NCBI GenBank assembly: GCA_029243025.1
Contig: JAQWSU010000030.1
Span: forward strand, 1 to 64,000
Direction of reading: 5' to 3'
Source: Pirellulaceae bacterium
GTDB taxonomy: Bacteria; Planctomycetota; Planctomycetia; Pirellulales; Pirellulaceae
DNA length: 64,000 nt
In this document: positions 52,081-61,282 of the stretch, piece by piece
How the letters are laid out: every line of letters starts with the position of its first letter
Position numbering within the stretch: position 1 is the first letter of the stretch
Notes under the pieces: generated by a model
Told to the model about the DNA's origin: nothing
The model's database searches: none
The model's input: only the letters and a program-made list of their open reading frames with translations
Translations under genes and position numbers: made by a program

Positions 52081-53955
52081 ATGTTGGACGTTCTACGCTT
52101 AGGCGAACGAATTGTGGTGTTGCCGGTGATTCACGGAAGTGGTGATTTCGCGCTCGAAGTGCGTCGCATTATGTTGGATCATGAGTTTCGTTGTGTCGCG
52201 GTCCCCCTACCTCCCTCGTTTCGCGAAGATGTGCTTGCCGGAGTCGACTCCTTGCCCACGACCACGATGATTACTCAGCGTGAGGGCTTGGATTACGGAC
52301 GTCCATGGTCACCCGATGCGGAGCTGGAGAATGATGAAGAGGATCCGTCGATCAGTTATGTGCCGATTGATCCTTGCCAACCTGTCATTGCCGCTCTGCG
52401 AATCGCTCGAGGGGAGCATTTAGCATGTGAATTCATCGATCTGGAGACGGCTCGTTTTGAGTCCTTTTCGGCCTCTCTGCCAGACCCCTACGCCTTGAAG
52501 AAGGTGAGTGTCGAGCAGTTTGCTGCGGCCATGCTTCCCAGTATTCCGCCACCCGATAAGGGGCAACTAGAAGATCGAATTCGCTATATGGCCGGGCAGT
52601 TGCGACAGCTTGAGCAGCAATACGAATCGATCCTGTTTGTCTGCTCGGTGATCGACTGGCCTTGGATTCGGGCAGCCTATTTGGACTCGCTCCAATGCAA
52701 TGTAGAGAACGATTCGGTGCAAGAGACCGAAGTCTACCAGCCTGAGTCCAAGACGCTGATTTTCTTGATGGGTGAGCTGCCGTTTATTACGGGGCTTTAT
52801 GAACGGGCACGAGCGGATCTTGAAGATGACGAAAATTTATCAATTGATGGTGTCAAAGAACTCTTGTTGACCGCTCGTGAGGCTTATCGGAATGACTTCC
52901 GTGGACGTGCCCGAAAGATAACGCCGCACTTGCTCGCAACCTGCTTGAAATACATTCGCAACCTGACCCTTTTGGAACGACGTTTGACTCCCGACTTGTA
53001 TTCGATTGTGATGGCTGCGAAACAGGTGTGCGGTGATGGTTATGCCCTTCACGTGGCAGAGGTTGCGCGGGAGTACCCCTACCAGGGCGCCTTGCAGCAA
53101 CGATCGGTTGGTATGGGCGTTGATCAAATTCGCATGCCTGACGGGGGGACGCTGGTCGCGAAGAGTCGTTTGCCGGGACCACCCGTTACCTGGCGCTCTT
53201 GTGAGTTGCGTCGCCGTCCTGACAAAAGCGAACGCGAACGCTGGGGGATGAAATGGAATCCCATGTCGCAATGCAGTTGGCCACCTGAAGACGACTTGAT
53301 CGAAAACTTTCGCGCTCATGTGGTTGATCGAGCGAAACAGTTGATGGGTGCCGACTTGGTACGCACCGAGAAGTTTACCACGAGTATTAAAGATGGAATT
53401 GATATCAGAGATACGCTGAGGAATTGGCACACCCAGCAAATTTACGTCAAAGTGTTGCCTCCGACTCGCGGCAAGTTGGATGCCGTGGTGATGCTGTTTG
53501 ATTCGCCGGCCGATCCGCGTGATTATCCCGTCCGCACCACCTGGTTCGCCGAACACGAAAATGAATCGACGTTGGCATTTTTCTCATCGGATTTTTCGGA
53601 GGAGCTGGTCGGTCCGGGAATCGGTTTGGCGACCTATGGGGGAGCGATGTTTTTGTTCCCGCCGGTTGCCATTCCTGATATTTGGAACGACCCGCGTCTC
53701 GACTTTGTCGAGACTTTGGAGGAACGGATCTTGGCTGCAGCCTGTTTGCACAGCGAAAGCTCAACCATCGCCCTCTTGTCTGCTTACCCACCAGGCGCCG
53801 CATGGAGGAGACTGGCTAAGCGGTTCGGCAAGAAATGGATCCATGTGCCACTCGCGCAGTTCAGTGATGCGACGGTGCAACAACTGCGCATGGTTCACGT
53901 GTTGAATGGACGCGAAGTTCGTAGCTACGCAGCTCACTTCATTCGAAAGGCTTAA
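52081..53955 (+). CDS. Large unrecognised protein in the AAA+ operon
   Basis: A 624-residue soluble protein with no signal or membrane segment. I do not recognise a family. The N-terminal part (LPVIHGSGDFALEVRRIMLDH and CVAVPLPPSFREDV) has the feel of an alpha/beta domain similar to those of the ChaN/TraB-like or DUF5682 proteins that often travel with MoxR ATPases, but the similarity is weak. A coiled or helical stretch lies around residues 160-260. A second, apparently separate alpha/beta region with PGIGLATYGGAMFLFPPV is near residue 520. It starts at ATG 52081 (a TTG two codons upstream is the longer option). It is likely a functional partner of the AAA+ ATPase. Confidence 0.6.
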   Translation: MLDVLRLGERIVVLPVIHGSGDFALEVRRIMLDHEFRCVAVPLPPSFREDVLAGVDSLPTTTMITQREGLDYGRPWSPDAELENDEEDPSISYVPIDPCQPVIAALRIARGEHLACEFIDLETARFESFSASLPDPYALKKVSVEQFAAAMLPSIPPPDKGQLEDRIRYMAGQLRQLEQQYESILFVCSVIDWPWIRAAYLDSLQCNVENDSVQETEVYQPESKTLIFLMGELPFITGLYERARADLEDDENLSIDGVKELLLTAREAYRNDFRGRARKITPHLLATCLKYIRNLTLLERRLTPDLYSIVMAAKQVCGDGYALHVAEVAREYPYQGALQQRSVGMGVDQIRMPDGGTLVAKSRLPGPPVTWRSCELRRRPDKSERERWGMKWNPMSQCSWPPEDDLIENFRAHVVDRAKQLMGADLVRTEKFTTSIKDGIDIRDTLRNWHTQQIYVKVLPPTRGKLDAVVMLFDSPADPRDYPVRTTWFAEHENESTLAFFSSDFSEELVGPGIGLATYGGAMFLFPPVAIPDIWNDPRLDFVETLEERILAAACLHSESSTIALLSAYPPGAAWRRLAKRFGKKWIHVPLAQFSDATVQQLRMVHVLNGREVRSYAAHFIRKA

Positions 53956-53977
53956 GTGAGCCGTTAAACGGACAGAA

Positions 53978-54817
53978 TCAATCGACTGACGGTGCCAAAG
54001 CTAACTCTTTCAACGCATCGAGGCTTGCCAAAACATCATCTCGAGAAATCTGCTGCCAGTCTTCTGTCTTGTGGTGCAGAATTGCAAGCTTGAATGTCTC
54101 GAATGCCTCTGAAAGATCCGATGGCAGTTCGGCCAAGTTCTCGAACGGACGCACGAAGGGAGCCGCATCTTGTTGATCATCAGCGTAGATCGAAGCTCCA
54201 GAAGTATCCCCCGTCGTGTTTGGGTCGCCGTCCGATTTTGACGTTGGGACGTCGTCATCGTCGCCGAAATCGGGCCCGGCTGGGCTGCGCGCTTCCGCGA
54301 CAAATTCATTGTCAGAAACTACCAGACGTTCTTGGGCTTGAGGCGATGTTGGATCTTCCACCTGGAAATCTTCGTCAGTTTCCTGGCTGACGATATCCTC
54401 ATCTTGCGGTTCGTCATCCGCGATTGCGCCGGTAGCTTCCCATCGCTGGCGCCGCATTTGAGACACCGACCAGTCGCTTTGGACTGAGCCTTCCAGCCAC
54501 ATCTCGGCATCTTCCCAATCGACGGCTGCCTGGAAATGGCTCCAGAATAATCCTTGAAAGTCTTGGTGGTTTGAGCCAAAACGCTCAAAGACGCGGCGCA
54601 AACGGCCCACGTGCTGTCCAGTCACCGCTCCTACAATGCGACTCCACGCCTCATCCGAGTAGTCGGTTGTGGGGGCTTCCGCAGCAATCAGTGACTCTCG
54701 CCACTCGAAGATGATACGGCCCTTTTCCCAGTTGGTTGTACTGATTAGCCGATTCCAGCGGCCCACGTAAGGTTGCGAAGTTACATCGACTGAGACAGCT
54801 TCTTGCTCGCTATCCAT
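53978..54817 (-). CDS. Unrecognised acidic protein convergent to the AAA+ operon
   Basis: A 279-residue soluble protein. Residues 15-140 look folded (WNRLISTTNWEKGRIIFEWR, AWSRIVGAVTGQHVGRLRRVF, SHFQAAVDWEDAEMWLEGSV). About 140-225 is low-complexity and acidic (DDDDVPTSKSDGDPNTTGD), and the C-terminus has a short helical part (EAFETFKLAILHHKTEDWQQI). The start ATG at 54817 has AGGAG nine bases upstream, a good site. No domain is recognised. The gene faces the AAA+ operon and ends 22 bases from the end of the 624-residue protein gene, so it is not co-transcribed with it; a link is only by location. Confidence 0.6.
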   Translation of the reverse strand: MDSEQEAVSVDVTSQPYVGRWNRLISTTNWEKGRIIFEWRESLIAAEAPTTDYSDEAWSRIVGAVTGQHVGRLRRVFERFGSNHQDFQGLFWSHFQAAVDWEDAEMWLEGSVQSDWSVSQMRRQRWEATGAIADDEPQDEDIVSQETDEDFQVEDPTSPQAQERLVVSDNEFVAEARSPAGPDFGDDDDVPTSKSDGDPNTTGDTSGASIYADDQQDAAPFVRPFENLAELPSDLSEAFETFKLAILHHKTEDWQQISRDDVLASLDALKELALAPSVD

Positions 54818-55077
54818 TTGCGCTTGCTCCTGACCAAATCCATATCCTGCTGAAGTCGATCGATGCTAACCAAGGGAATAGCGTTCGTGAAGATGCAATC
54901 AGCGATTGTTGCCCTGGATAGAATCTGAACCATTATTTCTCGAATTATTTGCCAACAACTTGGCGTGGATTTTGTTGTCAGGAGCCAACTTGCAATGGGG
55001 ATAACTTGTCGAGAAACGGCAGGCATGTCCTGTGAGCACATTCCGAGCCCAAGATGACCCCATGGAATTACGAAAAC

Positions 55078-55287
55078 CTAGTCTGCCCGTTCCGTAGAAT
55101 CGAAGCCACAGCCCTTGTGAGAACCGTCACAGAAAGGCTGATTGGTCGAATGGCCGCAGCGACACAACGCAATTGCGGGTTTGCTTTTGTCGATCGGGTA
55201 AGCGTTGCCTTCGCCATCGACGAGCGTGATTGGACCTTCGACGAGAAATGGACCGTTGTCCCGCACCGAAATCTTGACATCCGACAT
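55078..55287 (-). CDS. CDGSH iron-sulfur protein
   Basis: A 69-residue protein with one CDGSH iron-sulfur domain. The ligand pattern is LCRCGHSTNQPFCDGSHKG, with three Cys and one His binding a [2Fe-2S] cluster. Starting at ATG 55287 puts AAGGAG at an ideal eight-base distance; the longer frame adds 12 residues with no support. CDGSH proteins act in electron transfer or iron and redox sensing. It is divergent from the zinc-ribbon gene. Confidence 0.9.
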   Translation of the reverse strand: MSDVKISVRDNGPFLVEGPITLVDGEGNAYPIDKSKPAIALCRCGHSTNQPFCDGSHKGCGFDSTERAD

Positions 55288-55469
55288 GCGAATAACTCCT
55301 TGGTTGAAAGCGCCTGGGATCATGAGAAAACAGCGATGATGATCGAAGTTTATCGACTTGAAGAGATTTGAGTAGATGTCTTCTGCGAGTTTCGCTTACT
55401 TCCGGCGCTGTGACGACGAGCCCTACGACTCTTGAGCGATTCGGCTTACAATTTGAACGGAGGACAACG

Positions 55470-55652
55470 ATGCAAGACGAAGCCTTTTATGTTTGCCCTG
55501 CTTGCGGGGAGGAAATCGTTATCCCTGTCGATTTTTCTGCAGGACGCGTCCAGGATTACGTCGAAGACTGCCCGGTCTGCTGCCGGCCTAACCTGTTGCA
55601 TGTCGAGACAGAAGATGACGGTAGTGTGAGGGTTTGGGGCGAGTCGGAGTAG
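55470..55652 (+). CDS. Small zinc-ribbon protein (CPXCG family)
   Basis: A 60-residue protein with two Cys pairs: FYVCPACGEEIVIPVDFS and EDCPVCCRPNLLHV. This CPxCG-motif family is presumed to bind zinc. GGAGG at 55459-55463 lies seven bases before the ATG at 55470, so the long upstream extension of the frame is not translated. Function unknown. Confidence 0.85.
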   Translation: MQDEAFYVCPACGEEIVIPVDFSAGRVQDYVEDCPVCCRPNLLHVETEDDGSVRVWGESE

Positions 55653-55662
55653 ATTTTGTGTT

Positions 55663-55701
55663 CAGTTAGGATTCGGTTGCCGTGAGACCGCCGAAAAACT
55701 G
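55663..55701 (+). promoter_or_regulatory. Hairpin in the leader of the rhomboid gene
   Basis: CAGTT pairs with AACTG at the base, and TTCGG with CCGAA higher up, with a small asymmetry between them. It ends right at the GAGG ribosome binding site of the rhomboid gene. It might modulate translation or end the upstream transcript; no T tract follows. Confidence 0.35.
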
Positions 55702-55711
55702 AGGCCCTTTC

Positions 55712-56338
55712 GTGACTAAGGTAACAACGAACAGAAAGCGGAGAGCTGTTCATGCAGTTCGCGGAGAGCTGCGAGCTGTGCTCCTCTTTGTCGCGATTGT
55801 CTGGGTCGTGTTTGCGGTCTCCCAATTCGTTCCTTCCCTCCGTGCCTGGGGGGTGATCCCACGTTCCTCCCGAGGGTTGATTGGGATCCTGACGATGACG
55901 TTCTTGCATGCGAATTGGCAGCATATTGCCAGCAATACGATTCCGCTGCTGATTTTGTTAGCGCTCTTGGTCGGTTCGAAAATCTCGTCCTGGAAAATCG
56001 TCGTATCCATCATCTTGGTCGGTGGATGTTTGCTCTGGGGCGTTGGTATGCAAGGTAATCATATCGGTGCTAGTTTGTTGATTTACGGCTTGATCGCCTT
56101 CTTGATTTCATCAGGATTGTTCTTTGAAAAACGACCGATTCCATTGGTCATCGCCATCTCGGTGGGCTGCCTCTATGGTTTCCCCTTACTGACCGGTGTG
56201 CTGCCCAGGATTTCAAATCCGGAACACCTATCATGGGACGGACATTTGTGTGGTGCGATTGCCGGGGTTGTTGTGGCCTATTTCTTGGAGCGACGTAACG
56301 TGGGGCGATTGTCGAAGCAGAAAATTCCCGCTAAGTAA
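55712..56338 (+). CDS. Rhomboid-family intramembrane serine protease
   Basis: A 208-residue membrane protein with about six segments. The family pattern is present: HANWQHIASN near residue 70, the serine in GNHIGASLLIYG near residue 123 and the histidine in WDGHLCGAIAGVVVAYF near residue 178. This set supports an active protease that cleaves membrane proteins. The start is a GTG with GAGG seven bases upstream. It is separated from the zinc-ribbon gene by about 60 bases that contain a hairpin. It differs from the rhomboid-like protein in the mprF operon, which has a less canonical active site. Confidence 0.85.
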   Translation: MTKVTTNRKRRAVHAVRGELRAVLLFVAIVWVVFAVSQFVPSLRAWGVIPRSSRGLIGILTMTFLHANWQHIASNTIPLLILLALLVGSKISSWKIVVSIILVGGCLLWGVGMQGNHIGASLLIYGLIAFLISSGLFFEKRPIPLVIAISVGCLYGFPLLTGVLPRISNPEHLSWDGHLCGAIAGVVVAYFLERRNVGRLSKQKIPAK

Positions 56339-56377
56339 GATAGGTCAGTGCGGAGTCGATTACCGAACAGTGGCCGA

Positions 56378-56527
56378 TCAATCTTTCAACACGGTTCGTT
56401 GACGGTGCCGGAGAATATTGTCTAAAGGCGAGAGCTGCTCGTCCCGATGAGCACGAATAGCGGTTCGCTGGGCCGATCGAATGGCATTTCGGGGGTCACT
56501 CAGCAGCGACGGCGGAGCTGCACTCAC
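56378..56527 (-). CDS. Short ORF coupled to yjbQ, unrecognised
   Basis: A 49-codon frame starts with a GTG that overlaps the yjbQ stop as GTGA and runs to a TGA at 56380-56378. The product is charged and probably helical ([18 protein letters not shown]), with no cysteine. The four-base overlap is a typical coupled start, and GGGCGAG lies upstream within yjbQ. No homologue is known to me; it could be a chance frame. Confidence 0.35.
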   Translation of the reverse strand: MSAAPPSLLSDPRNAIRSAQRTAIRAHRDEQLSPLDNILRHRQRTVLKD

Positions 56528-56958
56528 TCGCCCAAAATCTTGACCAAGATGCGTTTGCGCCGTCGTCCGTCAAATTCGTAATAGAAGATGTGCTCCCATG
56601 GCCCGAGATGTAGTTTTCCATCGGTGATAGCGACCACTACCTCTCGGCCCATGATCTGACGTTTGTGGTGGGCGTCCGCGTTATCTTCGCCGGTGCGATT
56701 GTGTAAATATCCACCTGTCGCCGGATTTGTTCCTGCATCAAACGGTACCAAGTCTTCCAGCCACCGCTCGTAATCGGCGTGCAGCCCTGATTCGTTGTCA
56801 TTGATGAATACACTCGCTGTGATGTGCATTGCGTTCACAAGCACAAGACCATCGGTCACACCGCTCTCCGCAACAAGCTGTTCGACCTGATCGTGTATTG
56901 AAATGATGCCCCGACGTTCGGGTACTTCCATCCACAGTTCTTTTGTTAACGTTTTCAT
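56524..56958 (-). CDS. yjbQ: YjbQ-family protein (UPF0047)
   Basis: A 144-residue protein of the YjbQ family, which includes proteins with thiamine-phosphate-synthase-like activity; the physiological role is uncertain. Conserved parts are [18 protein letters not shown] near residue 43, [21 protein letters not shown] near residue 82 and [18 protein letters not shown] near residue 114, with several conserved His and Glu. GGAGG lies five bases before the ATG at 56958. It is cytoplasmic. Confidence 0.9.
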   Translation of the reverse strand: MKTLTKELWMEVPERRGIISIHDQVEQLVAESGVTDGLVLVNAMHITASVFINDNESGLHADYERWLEDLVPFDAGTNPATGGYLHNRTGEDNADAHHKRQIMGREVVVAITDGKLHLGPWEHIFYYEFDGRRRKRILVKILGE

Positions 56959-57179
56959 CGCTTCCTCCGTCCAATCATTGTACCGATCTTAGCCGCGGGA
57001 CACAGTCAAAGGATCGGTGACTTCATCCGGAACGCGTGAGCCCGGGGTTGTTCGAAGTGTGTCTCGATCGAACAGGTTACGAAACAGAGCGCGTTCCATG
57101 TTGGGAAGACCAAGATAGACGTACTGTCGACACGGTTGAGGCCGGCTAAGCGTTTTGGTATCACTCGGCGAAGATGATT

Positions 57180-58583
57180 CTAAATCAGCTCGCGAATCGG
57201 TTGGCCTCGATCGAGTAGATATTGAGGACGGCCGGACGGGTCGGTAATTGTTGTGGCTAATGCGTCGATCCCCAAATGATGGTAGAGCGTCGCGACCACA
57301 TCTTGGTAATGGATGGCACGGGATGTTACCTCTCCCGCCCAACGATCGGTGGTACCAATCACTTGGCCATGTTGTAGGCCTCCACCGGCCATCATGCCCA
57401 TCGCAACGCGAGGCCAGTGGTCTCGGCCGGCCTTGGCGTTGACTTTTGGTGTGCGTCCAAATTCGCCCCAGATGACAATCAGTACGTCATCCAGCTTGCC
57501 GCGTTCACGTAAGTCGGTGACCAGTGCGTTTAAGCCGTGATCGAGTATGGGTAGTATGTGTCGAAGTCGTTTGAAGTTGCCAGTATGCGTGTCAAAATCA
57601 CTGAAAGAAACACCCACACAGCGAACACCCGCATCAATCAATCGTCTTGCGAGCAATAGCTTCAACGTTGCCTGCTCATCATCATTTGTTGAAAAGCGTT
57701 GGACGCCCGTTGGGTTAGTGATGTACTTCTGCATTACCGCTGGATCTTCGCGACTCACGTCTAATGCGTTTGCAAGGGTTCCGGAAGTCAAGATTCCAGC
57801 GGCCTGTTGATGGAACTGATCCATCGCCTCCATCATGCCTTGATCATCAATTTCACGACGGATCCGATCAAGTCGACTGAGTAACACGTCACGCGCTTGT
57901 AAACGTTTAGCGTCAATACTGGCGTGGAGTTCGAGTTCTGTGGTGTGGTTTTGCCCCAAGGCTGCCAATTCGCCTTTCATGGCTTCTTCCAATGGTCGCG
58001 AGAACATCTGTGAGATGTCGGGGCGGAACGGTTGGTACGCGGGACCCAAAAAGCCAGGGCGAGCACTATTGCGCACTAGCGGTCGGCCCTGCATCATGTC
58101 GACAAAGGTCGGAACGTCTGCATGACCGCTGAATCTTTGGTTTAACACGCAACCCATGGCGGGTCGCCCACCTATATTCTGTAAGTCCTTGGCTGAAAAA
58201 CCCGATTGGCATTGGAACGCGTCGTGCCGATTATCGGCACCAACCAGTGAACGTAGAAAGGAAAAGTCACGCGCTGATCGTGCCATTTGCGGCATCAATT
58301 CGTTGATCTGAAAGCCTGGGATCGCTGTCGGTATCGATCGAAATTCGCCACGTACCTCCAACGGAGCTTGGGGTTTCATATCGATCATGTCCATCTGGGG
58401 CGGACCCCCATCCAGATGAATGTTAATGATTGACTTGCCGCTGGAAGAAATTCCAGCCGAGGCCTCGGCACGTAGCAGGTCGGACAACTTCAGTCCGCCT
58501 ATCCCGAGAGCACCGGCTAACAGGAATGATCTCCGCGTGCGTTTGTCGCAATTGTGATATGGCTTTCCAAGCAAATGTAACAT
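57180..58583 (-). CDS. DUF1501 protein without an adjacent DUF1549/DUF1553 partner
   Basis: A 467-residue DUF1501 protein. A Tat motif (KRTRRSFLLAGALGIGG) starts near residue 14. Family motifs include SIINIHLDGGPPQMDMIDMKP near residue 50, VIWGEFGRTPKVN near residue 370 and GRDHWPRVAMGMMAGGG after it. The ATG at 58583 follows AGGG with a nine-base spacing. Unlike the two other DUF1501 genes here, it has no DUF1549/DUF1553 neighbour inside the window. It is probably exported. Confidence 0.9.
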   Translation of the reverse strand: MLHLLGKPYHNCDKRTRRSFLLAGALGIGGLKLSDLLRAEASAGISSSGKSIINIHLDGGPPQMDMIDMKPQAPLEVRGEFRSIPTAIPGFQINELMPQMARSARDFSFLRSLVGADNRHDAFQCQSGFSAKDLQNIGGRPAMGCVLNQRFSGHADVPTFVDMMQGRPLVRNSARPGFLGPAYQPFRPDISQMFSRPLEEAMKGELAALGQNHTTELELHASIDAKRLQARDVLLSRLDRIRREIDDQGMMEAMDQFHQQAAGILTSGTLANALDVSREDPAVMQKYITNPTGVQRFSTNDDEQATLKLLLARRLIDAGVRCVGVSFSDFDTHTGNFKRLRHILPILDHGLNALVTDLRERGKLDDVLIVIWGEFGRTPKVNAKAGRDHWPRVAMGMMAGGGLQHGQVIGTTDRWAGEVTSRAIHYQDVVATLYHHLGIDALATTITDPSGRPQYLLDRGQPIRELI

Positions 58584-59664
58584 TGGATCTGCCCTGAATT
58601 AAGCGGCGGGGGAGGCGTTGGCTGGACGCACATTTTAACCGCCTGGTTAACGTCTTCCAACCGATTTTGTCCCCAGATGACGGCCGTTGGAGGGGAAATG
58701 AGGGGGGTTCCTGGCAAAGTGAACGATTTGTGCCGAAAATCGATATCCTCCAGCTTCTGATTTGATGGCCTCTTCCTGAGTGGTGGACGGATTACCCTTT
58801 CGTCATCGACGAATGACTCTTGAGGATTTTTGACTGGCGAGCCGGGATGATTGGACTTTTGCTCAACGGCTTCTTCGCGGTTGCGCTCTCAAGTCGGCCC
58901 GTGACTCGTCAAAGTCGGGCCGGTAATCCGTTTGGGGGGAGTTGTGAATCAATAATGCTCGCTTGTGTTGATTTTCGCGAGACGGCGGATGGAACGAATG
59001 GATGCAGAACATCGACGTCAGACCGCTGTGGTGGTAGGCGTTAACCTCGAAAGAGGGGCAATTGCCGCGCCACGAAAAACGGTGGGAGCAATAGGGTGGA
59101 CCACTTTTACTTCGCCCCGACTCACAACACCGAGAGTCCGCATGGTGCGAGTAGTTAACATGGGCCACCGTCGTGCGACGGTTTCCAATCTCTAACGGGT
59201 CCGGCTGAGCTTCGGCGCAATGAGACAACAAGAGAGTTCTTCTGGAGGTTCGGGAATTCTGGACAACTTGCTTTCTAAATTGTCAATCTCTGTTACCTTT
59301 AATCGTGTTGCATCCAAAGGTGCGGCAAACCAGGTGGGAATCAATTTGTAGGTTGCCTCTTTCGATTAACAGCGACTGTTGTCACTCAGGGTGACATCTA
59401 CCGTTTTTCAAAAGGGCAGTTCATCCGTTCGCAATATGCGAGTGGAGAAGAACGGTGGCAGCCGTTGTCGACTTGTTTCGCGATTGGGGGCGGTGGTCGA
59501 TCGCTTTAAGTAGCCCGAGTAACCTAAATGGCACTCCCTTGATTGTGGGGGGCGTGTGTGTTTTCACTGTTACGAGGTTTTTTGAAAGAATTTCCGCCAG
59601 TTATGCGTGACTTTTGCATCTTAGAATAACCGCGCTGAAGTGATCCAAGCGAAGGAGTTTTGAA
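58584..59664. other. 1.08-kb spacer with no recognised gene
   Basis: The stretch contains short frames on both strands, but none has a ribosome binding site or a recognisable domain. It is the longest gene-free part of the window. No terminator or operator was seen, and structured RNA cannot be excluded; the part near 59300-59430 has several short dyads but no known riboswitch pattern. Confidence 0.4.
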
Positions 59665-59844
59665 ATGCCGACGAATTCAACTGAAAGTTATGAGATGCTC
59701 GTTGAAAAACTTGAACGCATTCGTTTTCAACTGCAGCTTGCCGAAGCTCGTGTCCGAGCTGACAATCCGTCGATGGCTGACTTGTTAGCCGAGTTGGCGG
59801 ACGAGACGGATAGTTCACTCGAAAAGCTTTGCGGACTTCACTAA
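59665..59844 (+). CDS. Small helical protein, unrecognised
   Basis: A 59-residue protein. GAAGGAG at 59651-59657 lies seven bases before the ATG, an excellent ribosome binding site. The product is acidic and heptad-like (SYEMLVEKLERIRFQLQLAE), probably a short coiled coil or helical hairpin, with one Cys. The stop is separated by 13 bases from the end of the convergent lipoprotein gene. No family recognised. Confidence 0.6.
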   Translation: MPTNSTESYEMLVEKLERIRFQLQLAEARVRADNPSMADLLAELADETDSSLEKLCGLH

Positions 59845-59857
59845 TCGGATACGAGAA

Positions 59858-61129
59858 TTACCGATAGGGTCGCCAGCTTGGTGGGGAGATGCGAACAGCC
59901 GATCGAGGTTGTTTTTCCTGAGAGGGAGACGTTTGATTTTTGGAGCGTGAAGGTTGCCAGGGTTGTTGAGCCAGTCGCGATGCTTTCTCCGACTGTCGAC
60001 GGTTTGCCTTTAGATTGGGGGAAGGCGCTCGGGGGGGCGCCGGTAAACTGGTCACCGATTTTTCTCCGCGCGCCGCTCGGCGACTCTTCGGAAGTAATTG
60101 TGTTTCAAATGGCGAAGAGGGAGACGCGTTGGCAATCGGATCTCGATTCGGATTTCGATTTGGACCGAGATCGATTTTTACATTTCGAGAAGCACCCAGT
60201 TGCCGTCCGTCGGTGGCATGATAGGTTGCGAACACTTTTAGCATCGCTTGCTCGGGAGGTTGGTTGGGCCAGGGCAGTTTCAAGTGAATGCCACGTCCCA
60301 ACAGTGTCTTTTTCATGTAATCAACCGTTTCGACCGCGTTAAAGTCCCAGCGAGCAATCCGCGCATCAGCACTAGCTCGACGAGGGTCTTCAACGGTGAT
60401 CGTCAGATCGCCAGGCAGCGGCAGGTACTGTCCCGCTGTGTTCTGTGGCTCAATCACCAGCAATAAACCGTCGTCGCCTGGTTGACCATCAAAATCATAG
60501 CCCCCCGACAAACGACTGTTCAAAACGATCCGAGCGACGTGCACGTCGCTGGCGGGAACTTCGCCACGAGTGATGTCTTCGAGATTCAGTGGTGGTGGAT
60601 CGGGTAGATCAGCCGGTGCATTGTCGGCGGGGGCTTGAGTTGGTAACGGCTCAGCCGGGACGCGGAACCCTTCTGTCGACTCGGAGTCAGGCTGGAGAAT
60701 GGAAGGTGCCTGCGCCTCTGTCCCGTTCCCAGTTGCTTCCAAGGAACCTTCCATCACCGATTCCTCGATCGCCGGAGGATCACTTGAAGTCGACGTGTCG
60801 TCCGCGTCGGGGCCCAGGTCGATTTCGGGAATCACGAGGTCCGATTCGTCAAACGTTTCTGCCTCGATCGCTGGACTCGGAGTGGGCACCGAACGGGAAG
60901 CTGGACTCTTGTCCTGCTTCAGTTCCTTCTTCAGCGCCTCGTTGTATCGTTGACTGGAGTCGAGCTTGGCTTGTGTATTCGCCAATTCGCGGTCCATCAC
61001 GTACAGTTGGTCCTCCATCCATCGCAACTCACTTTCAAGGAGTTCGATCGATGAGTCAGTTCCCTTACAGCCCGATAGGATCAGGCTGAGGGCGAGGACG
61101 AAAAATAAATGCCGCACGTACACATCCAT
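59858..61129 (-). CDS. Predicted lipoprotein with coiled coil and proline-rich linker
   Basis: A 423-residue exported protein. The N-terminus is a lipoprotein signal with lipobox LILSGC, so Cys21 would be lipidated. A coiled coil follows at about residues 28-73 (SIELLESELRWMEDQLYVMD), then a long acidic, proline-rich linker (about 75-190), a folded domain (about 195-320, VHVARIVLNSRLSGGYDFDG to VFATYHATDGRQLG) and a basic, serine/proline-rich tail to the end. No catalytic motif was seen. It looks like an envelope-associated structural protein. The ATG at 61129 is the only clear start before the signal. Confidence 0.75.
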   Translation of the reverse strand: MDVYVRHLFFVLALSLILSGCKGTDSSIELLESELRWMEDQLYVMDRELANTQAKLDSSQRYNEALKKELKQDKSPASRSVPTPSPAIEAETFDESDLVIPEIDLGPDADDTSTSSDPPAIEESVMEGSLEATGNGTEAQAPSILQPDSESTEGFRVPAEPLPTQAPADNAPADLPDPPPLNLEDITRGEVPASDVHVARIVLNSRLSGGYDFDGQPGDDGLLLVIEPQNTAGQYLPLPGDLTITVEDPRRASADARIARWDFNAVETVDYMKKTLLGRGIHLKLPWPNQPPEQAMLKVFATYHATDGRQLGASRNVKIDLGPNRNPNRDPIANASPSSPFETQLLPKSRRAARGEKSVTSLPAPPRAPSPNLKANRRQSEKASRLAQQPWQPSRSKNQTSPSQEKQPRSAVRISPPSWRPYR

Positions 61130-61282
61130 GTTTGTACGGGTCCCGAAAATGGTAGCTTGGGAAGTGAGTTGAACGACAGACTCGCCGAAACCGTTCCATC
61201 CATGTGACGGTCAAGGCAAGTGAGAAGCAGTGTGCTAGCAACGTGTTCAGCAAGAGTCAAAACTGCTGGCGATACCAGGTGA

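Noticed and set aside
58820-59231. Open frames on both strands in the 58.6-59.7 kb spacer
   Set aside because: They overlap each other antisense, have no ribosome binding site and have atypical composition rich in Arg, Ser, Cys and His.
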